Assembly (NCBI GenBank): GCA_047967505.1
Contig: CM106539.1
Length of the DNA stretch: 64,000 nt
From: Dipteris shenzhenensis
Taxonomy: Eukaryota; Polypodiophyta; Polypodiopsida; Gleicheniales
Reading direction: 5' to 3' (one strand)
Part shown: one piece after another, positions 55,001 to 64,000 of the stretch
How positions within the stretch are numbered: position 1 is the first letter of the stretch
Layout: each line of letters begins with the position of its first letter
Notes under the pieces: generated by a model
What the model saw: the letters and a program-made list of their open reading frames with translations, nothing else
Told to the model about the DNA's origin: nothing
Databases searched by the model: none
Translations under genes and position numbers: made by a program

Positions 55001-55774
55001 GATGAAATGAAAGGCTTGAAAGCCTTCATTAAACATCTTCAAAGTATGATGCAGAAATATCCTGAGCAATCAACTAAGAATTTGGAGACAATTAAATCAA
55101 CTAAAGCACTTATCCAATCTTTAGAAAGACAAGAAAACTTAATGAGCATTGAATACTCTGAATCCTTTTGGCCGGAACAAGCTAGGTCACCAAGTTTTCC
55201 TTTGGATATAAATATGTTAGTAGATATGGAGGAAGCAGAGGAATGCCTTTTACCTCGAAAATATTGTGGCAGGAAGGGAGACAAACCCTTACCAGAGTTT
55301 ATACCATGTAATGAGATTGAAGAGGGTCTATTTGTTGCACTTTGGGCATGTGATTTGGGTTCAGAGTTGGATGACCAAGGTGGCCCAATTTGGGTTGCAA
55401 AGGTTACTAAGATAGAAAGGGATGACAAGGGAACTCCTATAACATTTACAGCTTTATGGTATGAACCAAAGCCATTAAAAAATCTCCCGAGAAGATATAC
55501 AATAAAACAACTCTATGAGGGATGCTTGCAAAAGAAACGTGAATGGGTTCCAAATAATGAGGGATTAACAGAGGTGGAAGTTAGTAGCATTATTCATTGC
55601 TGGAAATCGAGGACACGAAGTTTTAAAAAGAAGCATGGATACAATGTTGAAAAATGTATCACAATCCCTGATCCAAGTCGTGTCCATATTAAACATCATT
55701 TGGCAAGACTTGACCCATCAAGCTCAAATACATTACATGAGTCTGATGACTCTGAACGAGATTCAGATGCATAA
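52001..55774 (+). CDS. Transposase-like protein of element 2 (DUF7869/Sola-like), 1257 aa
   Basis: The single uninterrupted frame starts MDVVLYEKNEV. Residues 1-140 hold two similar beta-type segments (EVVAFGRIH, EVLAIGNFK). A 16-aa tandem repeat (LTGIEDLSCVASDSNR, 48 nt) occurs about four times near residues 229-308. A basic linker precedes a Cys-containing region (CCKRLC, 492-497) and a DNA-binding-like segment (STLYKIWRRDFC, KCKTCDEL). The probable catalytic core is IDGMDQ (D751, D754), QADNCWRENKNKY (D834) and GHTHEDID (H872, E873, D874), an RNase H-fold spacing. A C-terminal aromatic domain (GPIWVAKVTKI, about 1110-1190) is shared with element 1. It would cut and join the element's ends in the nucleus. 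The start is the first ATG after an in-frame stop; an acceptor-like AAAACAG 22 bp upstream could mean a spliced leader. Confidence 0.85.
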   Translation: MDVVLYEKNEVVAFGRIHSLDPMNVCHFQRCGERRCVVIITNVVNPEVHLKYPHGDFETLGDILQCDIFDMQAHRTLWDQDEIVPKTYFQDIKKTYIQGEKVQMLSRFGEVLAIGNFKGYAQSFLCIVEIIKLTSAGVIQNAMDSTSQLDVHNTTSQLQVHSTCKWGLAFLKSSLPKTVSFNVMEDTTEYYQKKKTITQMGSKLIRSYSSNQEYHSGMLTGIEDIIVTDVDAEKVSCVASDSNILTGIEDLSCVASDSNRLTGIEDLSCVASDSNRLTGIEDLSCVASDSNRLTSIEDLSCAASDSNMLIDIKDRRCVENNKMGPQRKIHAKINGISDAITGIDDISDNDHDVTTRIQGKRGRESENIVASMPENIDGRMLSYEGETVQPQNSRGISNKLTSMNMSTRLPFPRYYKVSNNSQAYTAFDYKDEDSREMDSRFDGLTTRKRKTLFTKRKYVSVKRRRIMASIPEPKRHVMLSEENMERMLMRVCCKRLCIRKVGKDDCAAIRLGIWSKTAPNRHNYLLQEFSCFLHQGTNQDLSTGHCKPRLKPMVNGRPICNRGYQWLTGLSHGTYWTIWAEVKEKVIHTIHGNTYKLKCHGSTINATATLKQVLEDHALPQPHLQQTMLDGRVECQQHLPLGMTKKVVLETVNKTLQDRDESMISRSTLYKIWRRDFCHVKTPSKQRMSKCKTCDELKNAIEHSKCEQQRGRYIKWRSIHLRHVQDARKLYASWGEEAISHVNKSMCITIDGMDQNTTTLPRYRRIPPALEGKRGLKTHLCGVLVHGYRIFCDVWIDSLHDHDSNQVVTSIMKAIRKVRDARGCLPNTLRIQADNCWRENKNKYIFALCSMLVGLKIFEEVEVGFLLVGHTHEDIDQIFSVISGELKAMDVLTMEDMLFRIGKKIGGSRKEESEVAILERMVDWRAFIEPHLQTGDDALIGHTNPHYFRFHMHNNIPVMQWKHYSVDGDHLWSESYALLQRIIPLEETRFVLAKNKSLDIDEMKGLKAFIKHLQSMMQKYPEQSTKNLETIKSTKALIQSLERQENLMSIEYSESFWPEQARSPSFPLDINMLVDMEEAEECLLPRKYCGRKGDKPLPEFIPCNEIEEGLFVALWACDLGSELDDQGGPIWVAKVTKIERDDKGTPITFTALWYEPKPLKNLPRRYTIKQLYEGCLQKKREWVPNNEGLTEVEVSSIIHCWKSRTRSFKKKHGYNVEKCITIPDPSRVHIKHHLARLDPSSSNTLHESDDSERDSDA

Positions 55775-55805
55775 GATAATGTTTTGTATGCTTTTTTCCA
55801 TACAA

Positions 55806-56055
55806 ATGGTGTATCTATACACCACCAATAACGAGATTCAGATGCATAAGATAATGTTTTGTATGCTTTTTTCCATACAAATGGTGTATCTATACACCAC
55901 CAATAAGATAATTTATTGTATGGTTTGTTTTTTAAAAAAGGGTGTATCTATACACCACTTATGTATTGAATTCAACAAACTCTTTTTTTTTTTTAAAATG
56001 GTGTATCTATACACCACTTATATGTTGAATTCAACAAACTCTTTTCATATGGTGT
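55806..56055. repeat. GGTGTATCTATACACC palindrome cluster, right end of element 2
   Basis: Four copies of GGTGTATCTATACACCAC follow the transposase stop (about 55807, 55881, 55940 and 55999). The first two are in a tandem duplication of about 75 bp that repeats the end of the coding region (ACGAGATTCAGATGCATAAG). The palindrome type matches the left end of the element and element 1. Confidence 0.85.
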
Positions 56056-56339
56056 CATATTTTCACTTCATAGTGTTAAAATTGAACTTGAGTTAGGAGA
56101 CTACTATTATTATTATTATAGTTATTGGATGGAGGCACCATGCATGAGTTTGGGAATTATAGCTTCAGCGAGCCATTTTTTTTAAATTAGAGGTTACCAC
56201 TTGACTTTTTACTAGCTTAATAAGGCCATATTTGTATATAACTGACCCATTAAGTGCTCAAAAAACCCAATTTTTTAGCTCACTAAGTGAAGTTGAGTGG
56301 AAAGGATATGCTCCAAAAAAAAGTCCAAACCAAGAGAGA

Positions 56340-56366
56340 AAGTCCAAAAATTTTGAATAGTGTGTT
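56340..56366. repeat. Right terminal inverted repeat of element 2
   Basis: 27 bp, exact complement of the left end, followed by the AATG duplication and host flank GGTCATATTTTAGAATTG. Confidence 0.95.
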
Positions 56367-56370
56367 AATG

Positions 56371-56923
56371 GTCATATTTTAGAATTGAAAAAGATACATG
56401 AAATGATTCATGTCCATGCTGCACCTGGATGGGCTAAAGGCTAAAGGCAAATGTATGGGCTTAAGGTTGATTTCAGCATACCGACGATGTACAGGTGGCA
56501 ATTTGAGATGTATGGGAGGTTAAAATGCGATGCGATACCAGATTTGCCAAAATTGGGGCAAATTGGAATTTTTTGAACATTGGGGGTTGTTTTGGGGCCT
56601 AGGACCCCAGAATGTGCATTTCAGCACGTTTCGGGCTGTCCTGAAACTAGGAACTTTGAGGAATAGGGAAGCACACCTCAGTTGCCTTCGTGTAATCAAA
56701 ATATTAAAATTTACGACATATCCTCGAAAGAGGAGCAAGCATGGATAAGGAAGAGCAACAATTACTTCCACTCTCCCTGTAATACGGATGTACAAAAAGG
56801 GAAAGGAGAAGTCAAACGACATAGAACTTTGGAAGCCAAGGGGAGGAAGGTGATGGATCAAACTCTATAGAGGCAACAATGAAGCTATGACGTCTGCTTT
56901 GACTCTTGCTAGGATTTCTAGAT
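56371..56923 (+). repeat. Pseudogene-unit flank (psi3 unit) after element 2
   Basis: Continues the flank interrupted at 41605 and matches 25520-26085 and 61497-62058. No gene. Confidence 0.75.
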
Positions 56924-58150
56924 TGTTGAAGTTTCATTCCAACATCATGTTCATCTTTTGCATAACACTAACACAAAATAATGTTATAAAAGTATAGGAT
57001 TGAAAACCCTAATAGTAGCTTTAACCCTAAACGGATATGTATATATTTATTCTTTTCAATGTTATATAGTGTAGTATTATTCATTTGAGGTGTGCTCTCT
57101 ATGCCCTATCCTCATCTCCACTCTTCTTCTCCCCCTCTCCATATTTGTTCATGGTATCAAAGCTACCTTGCCTTCTGTTCAGGCATTCCGATCCTTATGA
57201 GATAGTGAAAGCTTGAGATTGAGTGATTCTGTTTAATAGCATTCTTTCATTTTGTTGAGAGATTTCTATCTATTCCATTCATTCATATCTTCTTGTGAGA
57301 TATTTGAGAGAGAGTTAGTCCTTCTCCTATCCTATTCTATGAGTGAGTCCTAAACAATCCATGAGAGACTCTTCTACTCATCGAATTCAATCATTCCCTA
57401 TTCTATTATTCAGAGAAAATCGCGTAATCTAGAAAACTAAGCAAGATAGGAGATGCAATAAAAAACATATTACAAAGACTCAGTCAACAATGTACTAGAT
57501 GGACATCAAGTAGAACTACATCGACCTAAGCTACGGACGCTTCTATAGCCTACACAATCAAGAGGTAGCCAACAATAAGAAACTACAAGACCTGCACTTC
57601 AAAGCATCTCAATGAATCATGAAAGGAATAGGAGACGAACACGACTACAAATGCAAAACTTGATGCATAGACAAGCTGCTAGTAGCTATACCAGGAATTA
57701 ACGTAGCTACAGAAAGGCATAAGGATGACTGAGCTAAAAGCCAACAATAGTGATGGACAAAAGACCCGTGATGTAGCATCAAGCATAGGAGATATTTTTT
57801 TGGCATTTTCATCCTTAAAAATCCTTCCAGGCTATTCTTGGCATCTTTTTCCATATTAAGCCTTGTAATAACATATTAGATTGCATTGTAATCTCTATCT
57901 TCACTAGTAAAGTAGATGTTAGTTGAAATAGCTAGCATTGTCACAGAAAGTAGCAAAGTAGATGTTAGTTGAAACAACTATCATTACTAAAATGGGATAA
58001 GATGGAAAAATAACATGGTGCTTTAGCCTTGAGATTACTCAAAGTGATCTTAGCATTTTGTACTTTTTGCACAAAGGGGCTGATGGTCCAAAACGCATCA
58101 ATAAAAGCCTCTACGTCTCTTTGGTTTTTAGAAAATATCTTTAAAGTATC
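56924..58150 (+). repeat. R module copy D, internally deleted
   Basis: A 228-bp LTR (56924-57151, TGTTGAAGTTTC) and primer-binding site TGGTATCAAAGC (57152) are followed by the leader. Near 58108 it jumps from the gag-like segment to a piece matching about 15120-15155 and then to WD40 exon 1 at about 58151. Most of the module is thus deleted. Confidence 0.7.
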
Positions 58151-61100
58151 GGACCTCGCCACCGGACACCATCTCCCCCGTCGCTTGAATTGTGCCTGCC
58201 CCCGCAATGGATTGGTCTGTTTGAGACATCATTCTTTGGTAGCCTCGCAAATACAATAGAATGGCGTGGTTAGCAGCGGCGAGATTTTCTTTTGGGGATT
58301 GGATAAGGTAACTGGCACTCTTTTAAGCTCGGCTTTGATGGAAATCATCCTTTGTCAATCAAGCGATCGCCATCATATATTTACTATACATGAACTCCAA
58401 GTGAGCAGCATATTAGGCACGTCCACACGTTGTAATCTTTGTTGCACTCATTTCAATACAGTGACATTGTAGTCTTGAGTTTGCAAAAGTATCTCACATG
58501 AGGTTTAGATGGATCGGTTTTGAAGATTCAAGCTGATAGGTGCTATCCTGTTGAATCGATTGTACCACTTGCTTGCACGTACAATGATGTTTACATGGCT
58601 GGGGGTGGCTTGTCCAGGAAAATCTATCTTTGGGAGGTGCATGTTCCTTAAATATTTTGTTGTTATCATGGTCACGTAGTCTTCCCCTGGCTATACAATT
58701 AACTTTCCCCCATGGGTGAATTCTAAGGTTTCGAGCTGGAACCTACTGGCGACCTGGGTTGCACATCACAAAGGAGTCAGCTGTCTGGTTTTCTCTGATG
58801 ATGACTCGCTTTTAATCTCGGATGCAGATGATGGCATTGGCCTCTTGTACGATAATTTTCCCTCATTTGATATCTTAGTTCTTTTGGGCTAAATTTATAG
58901 AGTCTACATCTTATGACAGAATTTTTTACTTTTGTGCGCATATGCAGAATTTTGGACACAACAAAGAAGTTTCTGTATAGGTGGTTGCTACCCCTGTGGC
59001 AATCCCCTCTCTTTCTTCTCTCTTGGGCACATCCTGCCCTAGGTCTCCCTCCCTCACGCTCTCCTCATTTGGGGGCCTACAGATGGGGAGATGACCATTC
59101 CAACAATATTATGATGTATTTCCATTCTCGTTGCAAATAACTAGGGTGATCCAGTTGTCCTTTCACTCTGTTATATGCTTAGTGATTGTATCAGCTCAAA
59201 TATGATTTGCAGGTTTGTTTGGCTACTCAAGATCAGATAATTGATCACTTTCCTGCTACATGTATGCATTTCCCTTTTCCTTCATAACTTTTTACATAGT
59301 AGGAGTGTGATATGGTCCAGATTGGTAGACCTATGAATTGTGACGTTTGATGCAACTGCATTTATAGGTTTGGGGATTAGGGCCTGGGAAGCTCTTGCAG
59401 TCAATTCAATTGTAGTCAGCAATCAATTGCCTCATTTTACATCCCAATGAGCAATCATTGTATGCTGGGACAACAGATGGGAAAATATTTGTTCGAGCTA
59501 TGAATCAATGGCCATTATGTGTATTTAATATTGATATTAGTGGTCTTTTCCCCGAATTTCTTGCCCACAGGTGAAGCTGAAATGAAAGACCTTGTAGTCT
59601 ACATTGAGACACACTCGAGCTAGAAGAAAGGACTACACACAGTGCATGCTATGCACACATAAGCCAGAGATCTGTGAACAGACCTGTACAGACATGGGTC
59701 TACGTGGATCTACTCATCTCTAGATACATGTCACTATCACAGGCATGAATGAGCATGCTTGATATTTGTGGATTCAATTCAAGAGACCCTTAGCTGAGGA
59801 TGTATACCTTTAGGATGCTACTTTTTCCCACAGACATCCGATTACACCAAGGAGGGGCCACAATGTAAGGCGATGCCTTGATATCCCCTTGCCTTCACCT
59901 TAGAGATCTATGATTTTACATGCATTCCCTTGTGCTAGGAATCGATCATTACTTTTTGAGTTGGCACTATCTCAAACCATCCAGGCCGCATCCATAACTT
60001 TGACCATTCACTAGATCCCATCTAAGGTAGCCATTTCTTTATCCTCTTGCTGTCAACCTTGTGTAGTGCAATCCATCTTGAAGCAGATGGTTGGTACAGT
60101 GGGTAATATAGCTAAGGATAATAGTAAGGGGCCCAACCTGATTGGGTGCAAAAGCTTGGAGCATAGGTTTATTAGCGGAGGTGGAACAGCACGAGGTTAA
60201 AGTAGCTGAATGCATTCACAGTAGCAGTTGCATTTGGATAATAGAGACTAGAGGTTCTCAAGTTGGAGACTATGGTTATGCATTGTGCATACCCTATGGC
60301 AAGCCTTCTGCTGTGGACTTGACTACAGAAGCGACTCTTGCTTTTCTAACTGTTTTGCCAATGCAGAAGCATGACCTTGTGAAGCACTTTATTTCTTTAA
60401 AATATGTCATAGGTATTACTTTTTTTCAAATTGTTTTTTAGTACAGATCGTCTCACACAGGCTTAATCATGGTCTTGTGAGCACTTAGTTTTATCCAAAA
60501 AAGACACAACAGTTTTCTTCTCACCTCAGTTTGATTATTCCTTCCTGTGGGTTTAATATATCTCTTTCCGCTCCCCAATAAATGAGAAAAAATTTAAAAA
60601 AGAAGGAAAACGGTTGTTTGTAAATTTCTGTTCTACAATTTACCTCAATAGAGTCCTTCTTCCATTGCATAGCCATTCATTGTGAAACATTCCCTGCTTC
60701 AAGAATTTAAGTCATTGCACTCGCATTGTAGTTTTGATGTGCTTGTATCTTATTTGTAAAAGGCAGCTATCAACATCCTGTTGCAAAATTTGATAGTAGA
60801 AATTGATTTCTTAGGTTTATTTTCCCCATACAGATTTCATGAAGCTTTTAGGTATTGTTATAACTTTGGTAACATTTACATTTTGTTTGTAGCATGAGTC
60901 AAGTCTGCAACATTACAAATGAAGATCAACATATTGGAGGGAAAAAAGATCGTGAATTGAAAACAGGGAGAGAGTACTCTCAACAAAATGAGATGCTTAG
61001 CTCTTTGTTCTTCCAGCTGATTCATTCCCCTGCTAAAAATGGTTCCTACGCCCTGCCAAAGAAGCTGAGTTGCCATGCTGAGAGTGCTTGTAATATAAAT

Positions 61101-62060
61101 AAATAGCTGAAATATATATTGTTTTCCTAGCTCTTGTAGCTGTAAAGTCGAATTGAGAAATCTGCATGTAGTGAATTTTTGTCCTCACAAGCTCACTCGT
61201 ATAAAACTGAAATGGCAAGGTGCCTACAAATTACCAAGAGCTACCACAAAAAGATTTCTTTTACATACAATATTATTTCTACATATTGGAAATGGTTTCC
61301 ACTCATTATAATTCCTTGCTGAAGCATGCCCCCAATAGTTCAACTTGCACTCTAAATGTTTAAATGAACTTCTCTTTGTGAAACATAGTGCATAGACATT
61401 TGATGTCACTTAGAACTTGAAATTAGATGCTTGAAACACATTACTAATTTCTAAATCAGAAAATTAAGAACACAGCATTGTAGATTCAAGCATCAATGGT
61501 CATATTGAAAAAGATACATGAAATGATTCATGTTCGTGTGGACGGGCAAAAGGCTAAAGGCAACTGTATGGGCTAAAGGTTGATTTCAACATATGGGCAA
61601 TGTACAGGTGGTGATTTGAGATGTATAGGAGGTAAAAATGCGACACGATACTAGATTTGTCAAAATCGGGGCAAATTGGATTTTTTTGAACATTGGGGGT
61701 TGTTTTGGGGCCCCAAAACATGCATTTCAGCACGTTTCGGGCTATCCCGAAACTAGGAAATTTGAGGAAGAGCAAAGCACTCCTCAGTTGCCTTCCTGTA
61801 AGTTTGAAATATTAAGATTTATGACATATCCTCGAAAGAGGAGCAATCGTGGATAAGGGAGAGCAACCATTACTTCGACTCTCCGTGTAATACGGATGTA
61901 CAAAAAGGGAAAGGAGAAGTCAAACAACATAGCACTTTGGAAGCCAAGGGGAGGAAGGGAGGAGGAAGGTGATGGATCAAACTCTATAGAGGCAACAATG
62001 GAGCTATGACGTTGACCTCCAGTCTGCTTGACTCTTGGGTGGAATCTAGGACTTCTAGAT
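58151..62060 (+). pseudogene. WDR18/RID3-like WD40 pseudogene psi4 with 3' flank
   Basis: It lacks the start of exon 1 and begins inside it (DLATGHHLPRRL). Exon 2 (about 58530-58640), exon 3 (about 58735-58850, SDDDSLLISDADDGI), a stump of exon 4 (TTKKFLYRW, about 58950-58985) and the SAINSLVL-type exon (about 59390-59575, diverged) follow. At about 58985 exon 4 is replaced by an unrelated 120-bp C/T-rich segment. The CVWD exon and the region matching 31160-32620 are deleted at about 59585. The coiled-coil tail (about 60900-61010) is frameshifted. The unit flank runs 61180-62060. Confidence 0.7.
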
Positions 62061-62805
62061 TGTTGAAGTTTCATTCCAACATCATGTTCATCTTCTGCAT
62101 AACACTAACACAAAATAATGTTATAAAAGTATAGGATTGAAAACCCTAATAGTAGTCCTAACCCTAAATAGATATGAATATATTTATTCTTTTCAATGTT
62201 CTATAGTGTAGTATTATTCATTTGAGGTGTGCTCTGTGTGCCCTCTCCTCATCTCCACTCTTCTTCTCTCCCTCTCCATATTTGTTCATGGTATCAAAGC
62301 TACCTTGCCTTCTGTTCAGGCATTTCGATCCTTATGAGAGAGTGAAAGCTTCAGATTGATTGATTGTGTTCATTAGTATTCTTTCATTCCGTTGATAGAT
62401 TTCTATCTATTCCATTCATTCATATCTTCTTGTGAGATATTTGAGAGAGAGTTAGTCCTTCTCCTATCCTATTCTATGAGTGAGTCCTAAACAATCCATG
62501 AGAGACTCTTCTACTCATCGAATTCAGTCATTCCCTATTCTATTAGGAATAGAAAATCGCTTAATCTAGAAAACTAAAGCAAGATAGGAGATGCAATAAA
62601 AAACATATTACAAAGACTTAGTCTATAATGTACTAGATGGACATCAAGTACCTAGGCTACGGACGCTCCTACAGCCTACACAAACAAGAGGTAGCCAACA
62701 ATAAGAAACTATAGGACCTGCAGTTCAGAGCATCCTAATGAATCACGAAAGGAATAGGAGATAGACACGACTACAAATGCAGAACTTGATGCATAGACAA
62801 GCTAC
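62061..62805 (+). repeat. R module copy E, truncated
   Basis: A 228-bp LTR (62061-62288) and primer-binding site TGGTATCAAAGC (62289) with about 500 bp of leader, cut off by the LTR at 62806 at GCATAGACAAGCT. The other copies continue GCTAGTAGCTATACC. Confidence 0.7.
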
Positions 62806-63511
62806 TGTTAGATATCAATGCTCCACCCTCGTGTAACTACATGGGAACTAGCTAACTCTACTCCCATATGAGGAGAAGGAATTTGAGTAGATCGGTTATC
62901 CGGTAGGTCCTAGTTTACACCAGATGGGGGCCATGTGTGGGATGGCTGGACGGAGTTGGCACACTGCTAACTAGGCTAGATGCAAGTGCAGGAAGGCGTC
63001 CCATGACTGACCGCACCGAGGGTAGACAGAGCTTTTCCCGGGGTAGCCCACTCTTGGGTTGCAGGGCCCGTTTGGAGTCCCAGATGATCTCAAATGGCTG
63101 TGGGCCAAACGGAGACTGTAGGTGAGTTGCTCTATTTTACACCACAATTCTATCGTGTGGTCAGTGGCCTGTTTCGGGACCGACCCTAGTCGACCGTTTT
63201 GGGTGGATTGGGTCAGTCACCAAATTGGGTCTATCCGACTATGACTAGTGGCTATATAAGAGCGAGCTCGTGAAGCCCATTTCATCACTGGCTACAGCAA
63301 CCCTGATTCCTTAGCATCCAGTCTCCGTCCTCTACTGTTTCCAGTTCACCATCAAAGCTTCTTTCACAAGAGCGCACGGTTGGGAGGCAGCGCCATCAAT
63401 TATATCAGTTCTATAGTAATCAAATTTTTGATTCTTCATACTATCTATTTTCTCTCTTGCATACGAGATCCTGTTATCTGTTGAGCATAGATGTTGTATT
63501 GTTTTCTTACA
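62806..63511 (+). repeat. 5' LTR of copia C
   Basis: TGTTAGATATC...TTACA with TATATAAG about 260 bp before its end. More GC-rich than the flanking R leader. Confidence 0.8.
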
Positions 63512-63581
63512 TGGTATTAGAGCCTAGACTCTAGCAAGAAGATTTGGTAGTGTGTTTTTGTTTGCAAGCAGATTGTGAGAG

Positions 63582-64000
63582 ATGGCCCAGCCCGCAAGAC
63601 TGCAAATCCCACTGTTCTGCAAAAGTGGAAAGTTGGACGAATCTAACTATCCACTCTGGAAGTTCAAGATGAAGACCATCCTAAGTGCATACGAGCTTTG
63701 GGACACTACTACTGGGGTGGATGTGAGGCTGGTTGCGAGATTGGATCCATCCAATGCAGGACAACAAATAGTACCAACTGCAGATGAGATTCTCACGTGG
63801 ACAAGAAGAAATGCAGATGCATTGTGTTCTATTGTCTACAGTGTAAGTGATTCCATCATGGCGTTAATTCAACATGTCACCACAACGGAGGAGGCATGGA
63901 CGGTCTTGAAAAATCAGTACGAGACCACGAATCAGATGCGGATTCAGAATCTGGAGACTCAACTCGCGAATGAGAAACTTTATGAGTCTGAAGCGACAGA
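63582..64000 (+). CDS. Copia C gag, partial (C-terminus outside window)
   Basis: ATG at 63582 lies 70 bp after the primer-binding site and opens a frame with no stop for 139 codons. It reads MAQPARLQIPLF, then KLDESNYPLWKFKMKTIL, the copia gag N-terminal motif (SNY..WK.KM), and EEAWTVLKNQYETTN of the UBN2 capsid region. It would form the virus-like particle shell. No damage is visible in the available part. Confidence 0.85.
   Translation, partial: MAQPARLQIPLFCKSGKLDESNYPLWKFKMKTILSAYELWDTTTGVDVRLVARLDPSNAGQQIVPTADEILTWTRRNADALCSIVYSVSDSIMALIQHVTTTEEAWTVLKNQYETTNQMRIQNLETQLANEKLYESEAT

Larger units (their letters stand above)
41606..56366. mobile_element. Complete 14.8-kb TIR DNA transposon with two divergent genes and palindromic core (element 2)
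   Basis: Perfect 27-bp terminal inverted repeats lie at 41606-41632 and 56340-56366 (outer bases AACACACTATTC...). The 4-bp duplication AATG flanks both ends (41602-41605, 56367-56370). Related sites at about 2800, 25510 and 61487 read GCATCAATGGTCAT or close variants without the insert, so the boundaries are exact. It contains a leftward broken gene (42424-45839), a non-coding core (45860-51999) and a rightward transposase gene (52001-55774). Four-base target duplications and the D/DN/HED protein suggest the Sola superfamily, by inference. The intact 1257-codon ORF and perfect TIRs argue for recent movement, although the left gene is damaged. Confidence 0.93.
62806..64000 (+). mobile_element. 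Ty1/copia retrotransposon C, 5' end, runs off window
   Basis: A 706-bp LTR (62806-63511) starts TGTTAGATATC and ends TTCTTACA. The primer-binding site TGGTATTAGAGCC follows directly. A TATA box (TATATAAG, 63253-63260) lies in the LTR. The gag frame at 63582 is open to the window end, so this may be the least damaged retrotransposon here. Confidence 0.85.

Overview
The window looks like nuclear DNA of a land plant. The evidence is Ty1/copia retrotransposons primed by initiator-Met tRNA, an L1-type LINE, TTTAGGG/CCCTAAA-type telomere-like tracts, and intron-containing fragments of a plant-like WDR18/IPI3/RID3 WD40 gene. I cannot name the species. A large-genome non-seed plant (fern, lycophyte or bryophyte) or a gymnosperm would fit, but this is inference. 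I see no convincingly intact host gene; almost everything is mobile DNA or pseudogene.

The underlying scaffold is a locally repeated unit, all copies on the + strand. Each unit holds a decayed WD40 pseudogene (best match WDR18/IPI3/RID3), its 3' flank, and then a non-autonomous LTR-element module (here called R). Four pseudogene copies can be followed: psi1 at 3.2-4.8 kb (continuing at 9.1 kb), psi2 at 16.4 + 21.4-22.1 + 25.0 kb, psi3 at 29.5-32.8 + 40.2-41.6 kb, and psi4 at 58.15-61.2 kb. R modules lie at 9.2-12.5, 12.5-16.05, 26.1-29.5, 56.9-58.15 and 62.1-62.8 kb. The copies serve as empty-site references for each other, so several insertions can be mapped to the base.

Insertions into the scaffold are: the right part of a DDE-type DNA transposon (1-2538) containing a 247-bp MITE; a minus-strand copia element (4765-9086) and its near-solo LTR (10505-10862); a truncated plus-strand copia (16578-21430); a 447-bp MITE (28468-28914); a 7.3-kb GC-rich minus-strand LINE with poly(A) tail and 13-14 bp target duplication (32850-40161); a 14,761-bp DNA transposon (41606-56366); and the 5' end of another copia element running off the window (62806-64000).

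The most notable object is the 14.8-kb transposon. It has perfect 27-bp terminal inverted repeats, a 4-bp target duplication (AATG) confirmed by three related empty sites, and two divergent genes. The rightward gene encodes a 1257-aa transposase-like protein with a D...DN...GHTHEDID pattern (DUF7869/Sola-like by inference). The leftward gene is a broken unrecognised gene of about 1140 codons. Between them lies about 6 kb of extraordinary non-coding DNA: a 2.1-kb extremely GC-rich block of nested palindromes, a tandem-repeat block, an AT-rich block, and a ~1.15-kb giant palindrome with telomere-like arms. The three palindrome-bearing blocks share one hairpin core, ACCTRTTGC...GCAAYAGGT. Short palindromes of form GGTGT...ACACC follow the 3' end of both genes and also recur behind the transposase gene of the 1-2538 element, so they look like a family-wide functional signal.
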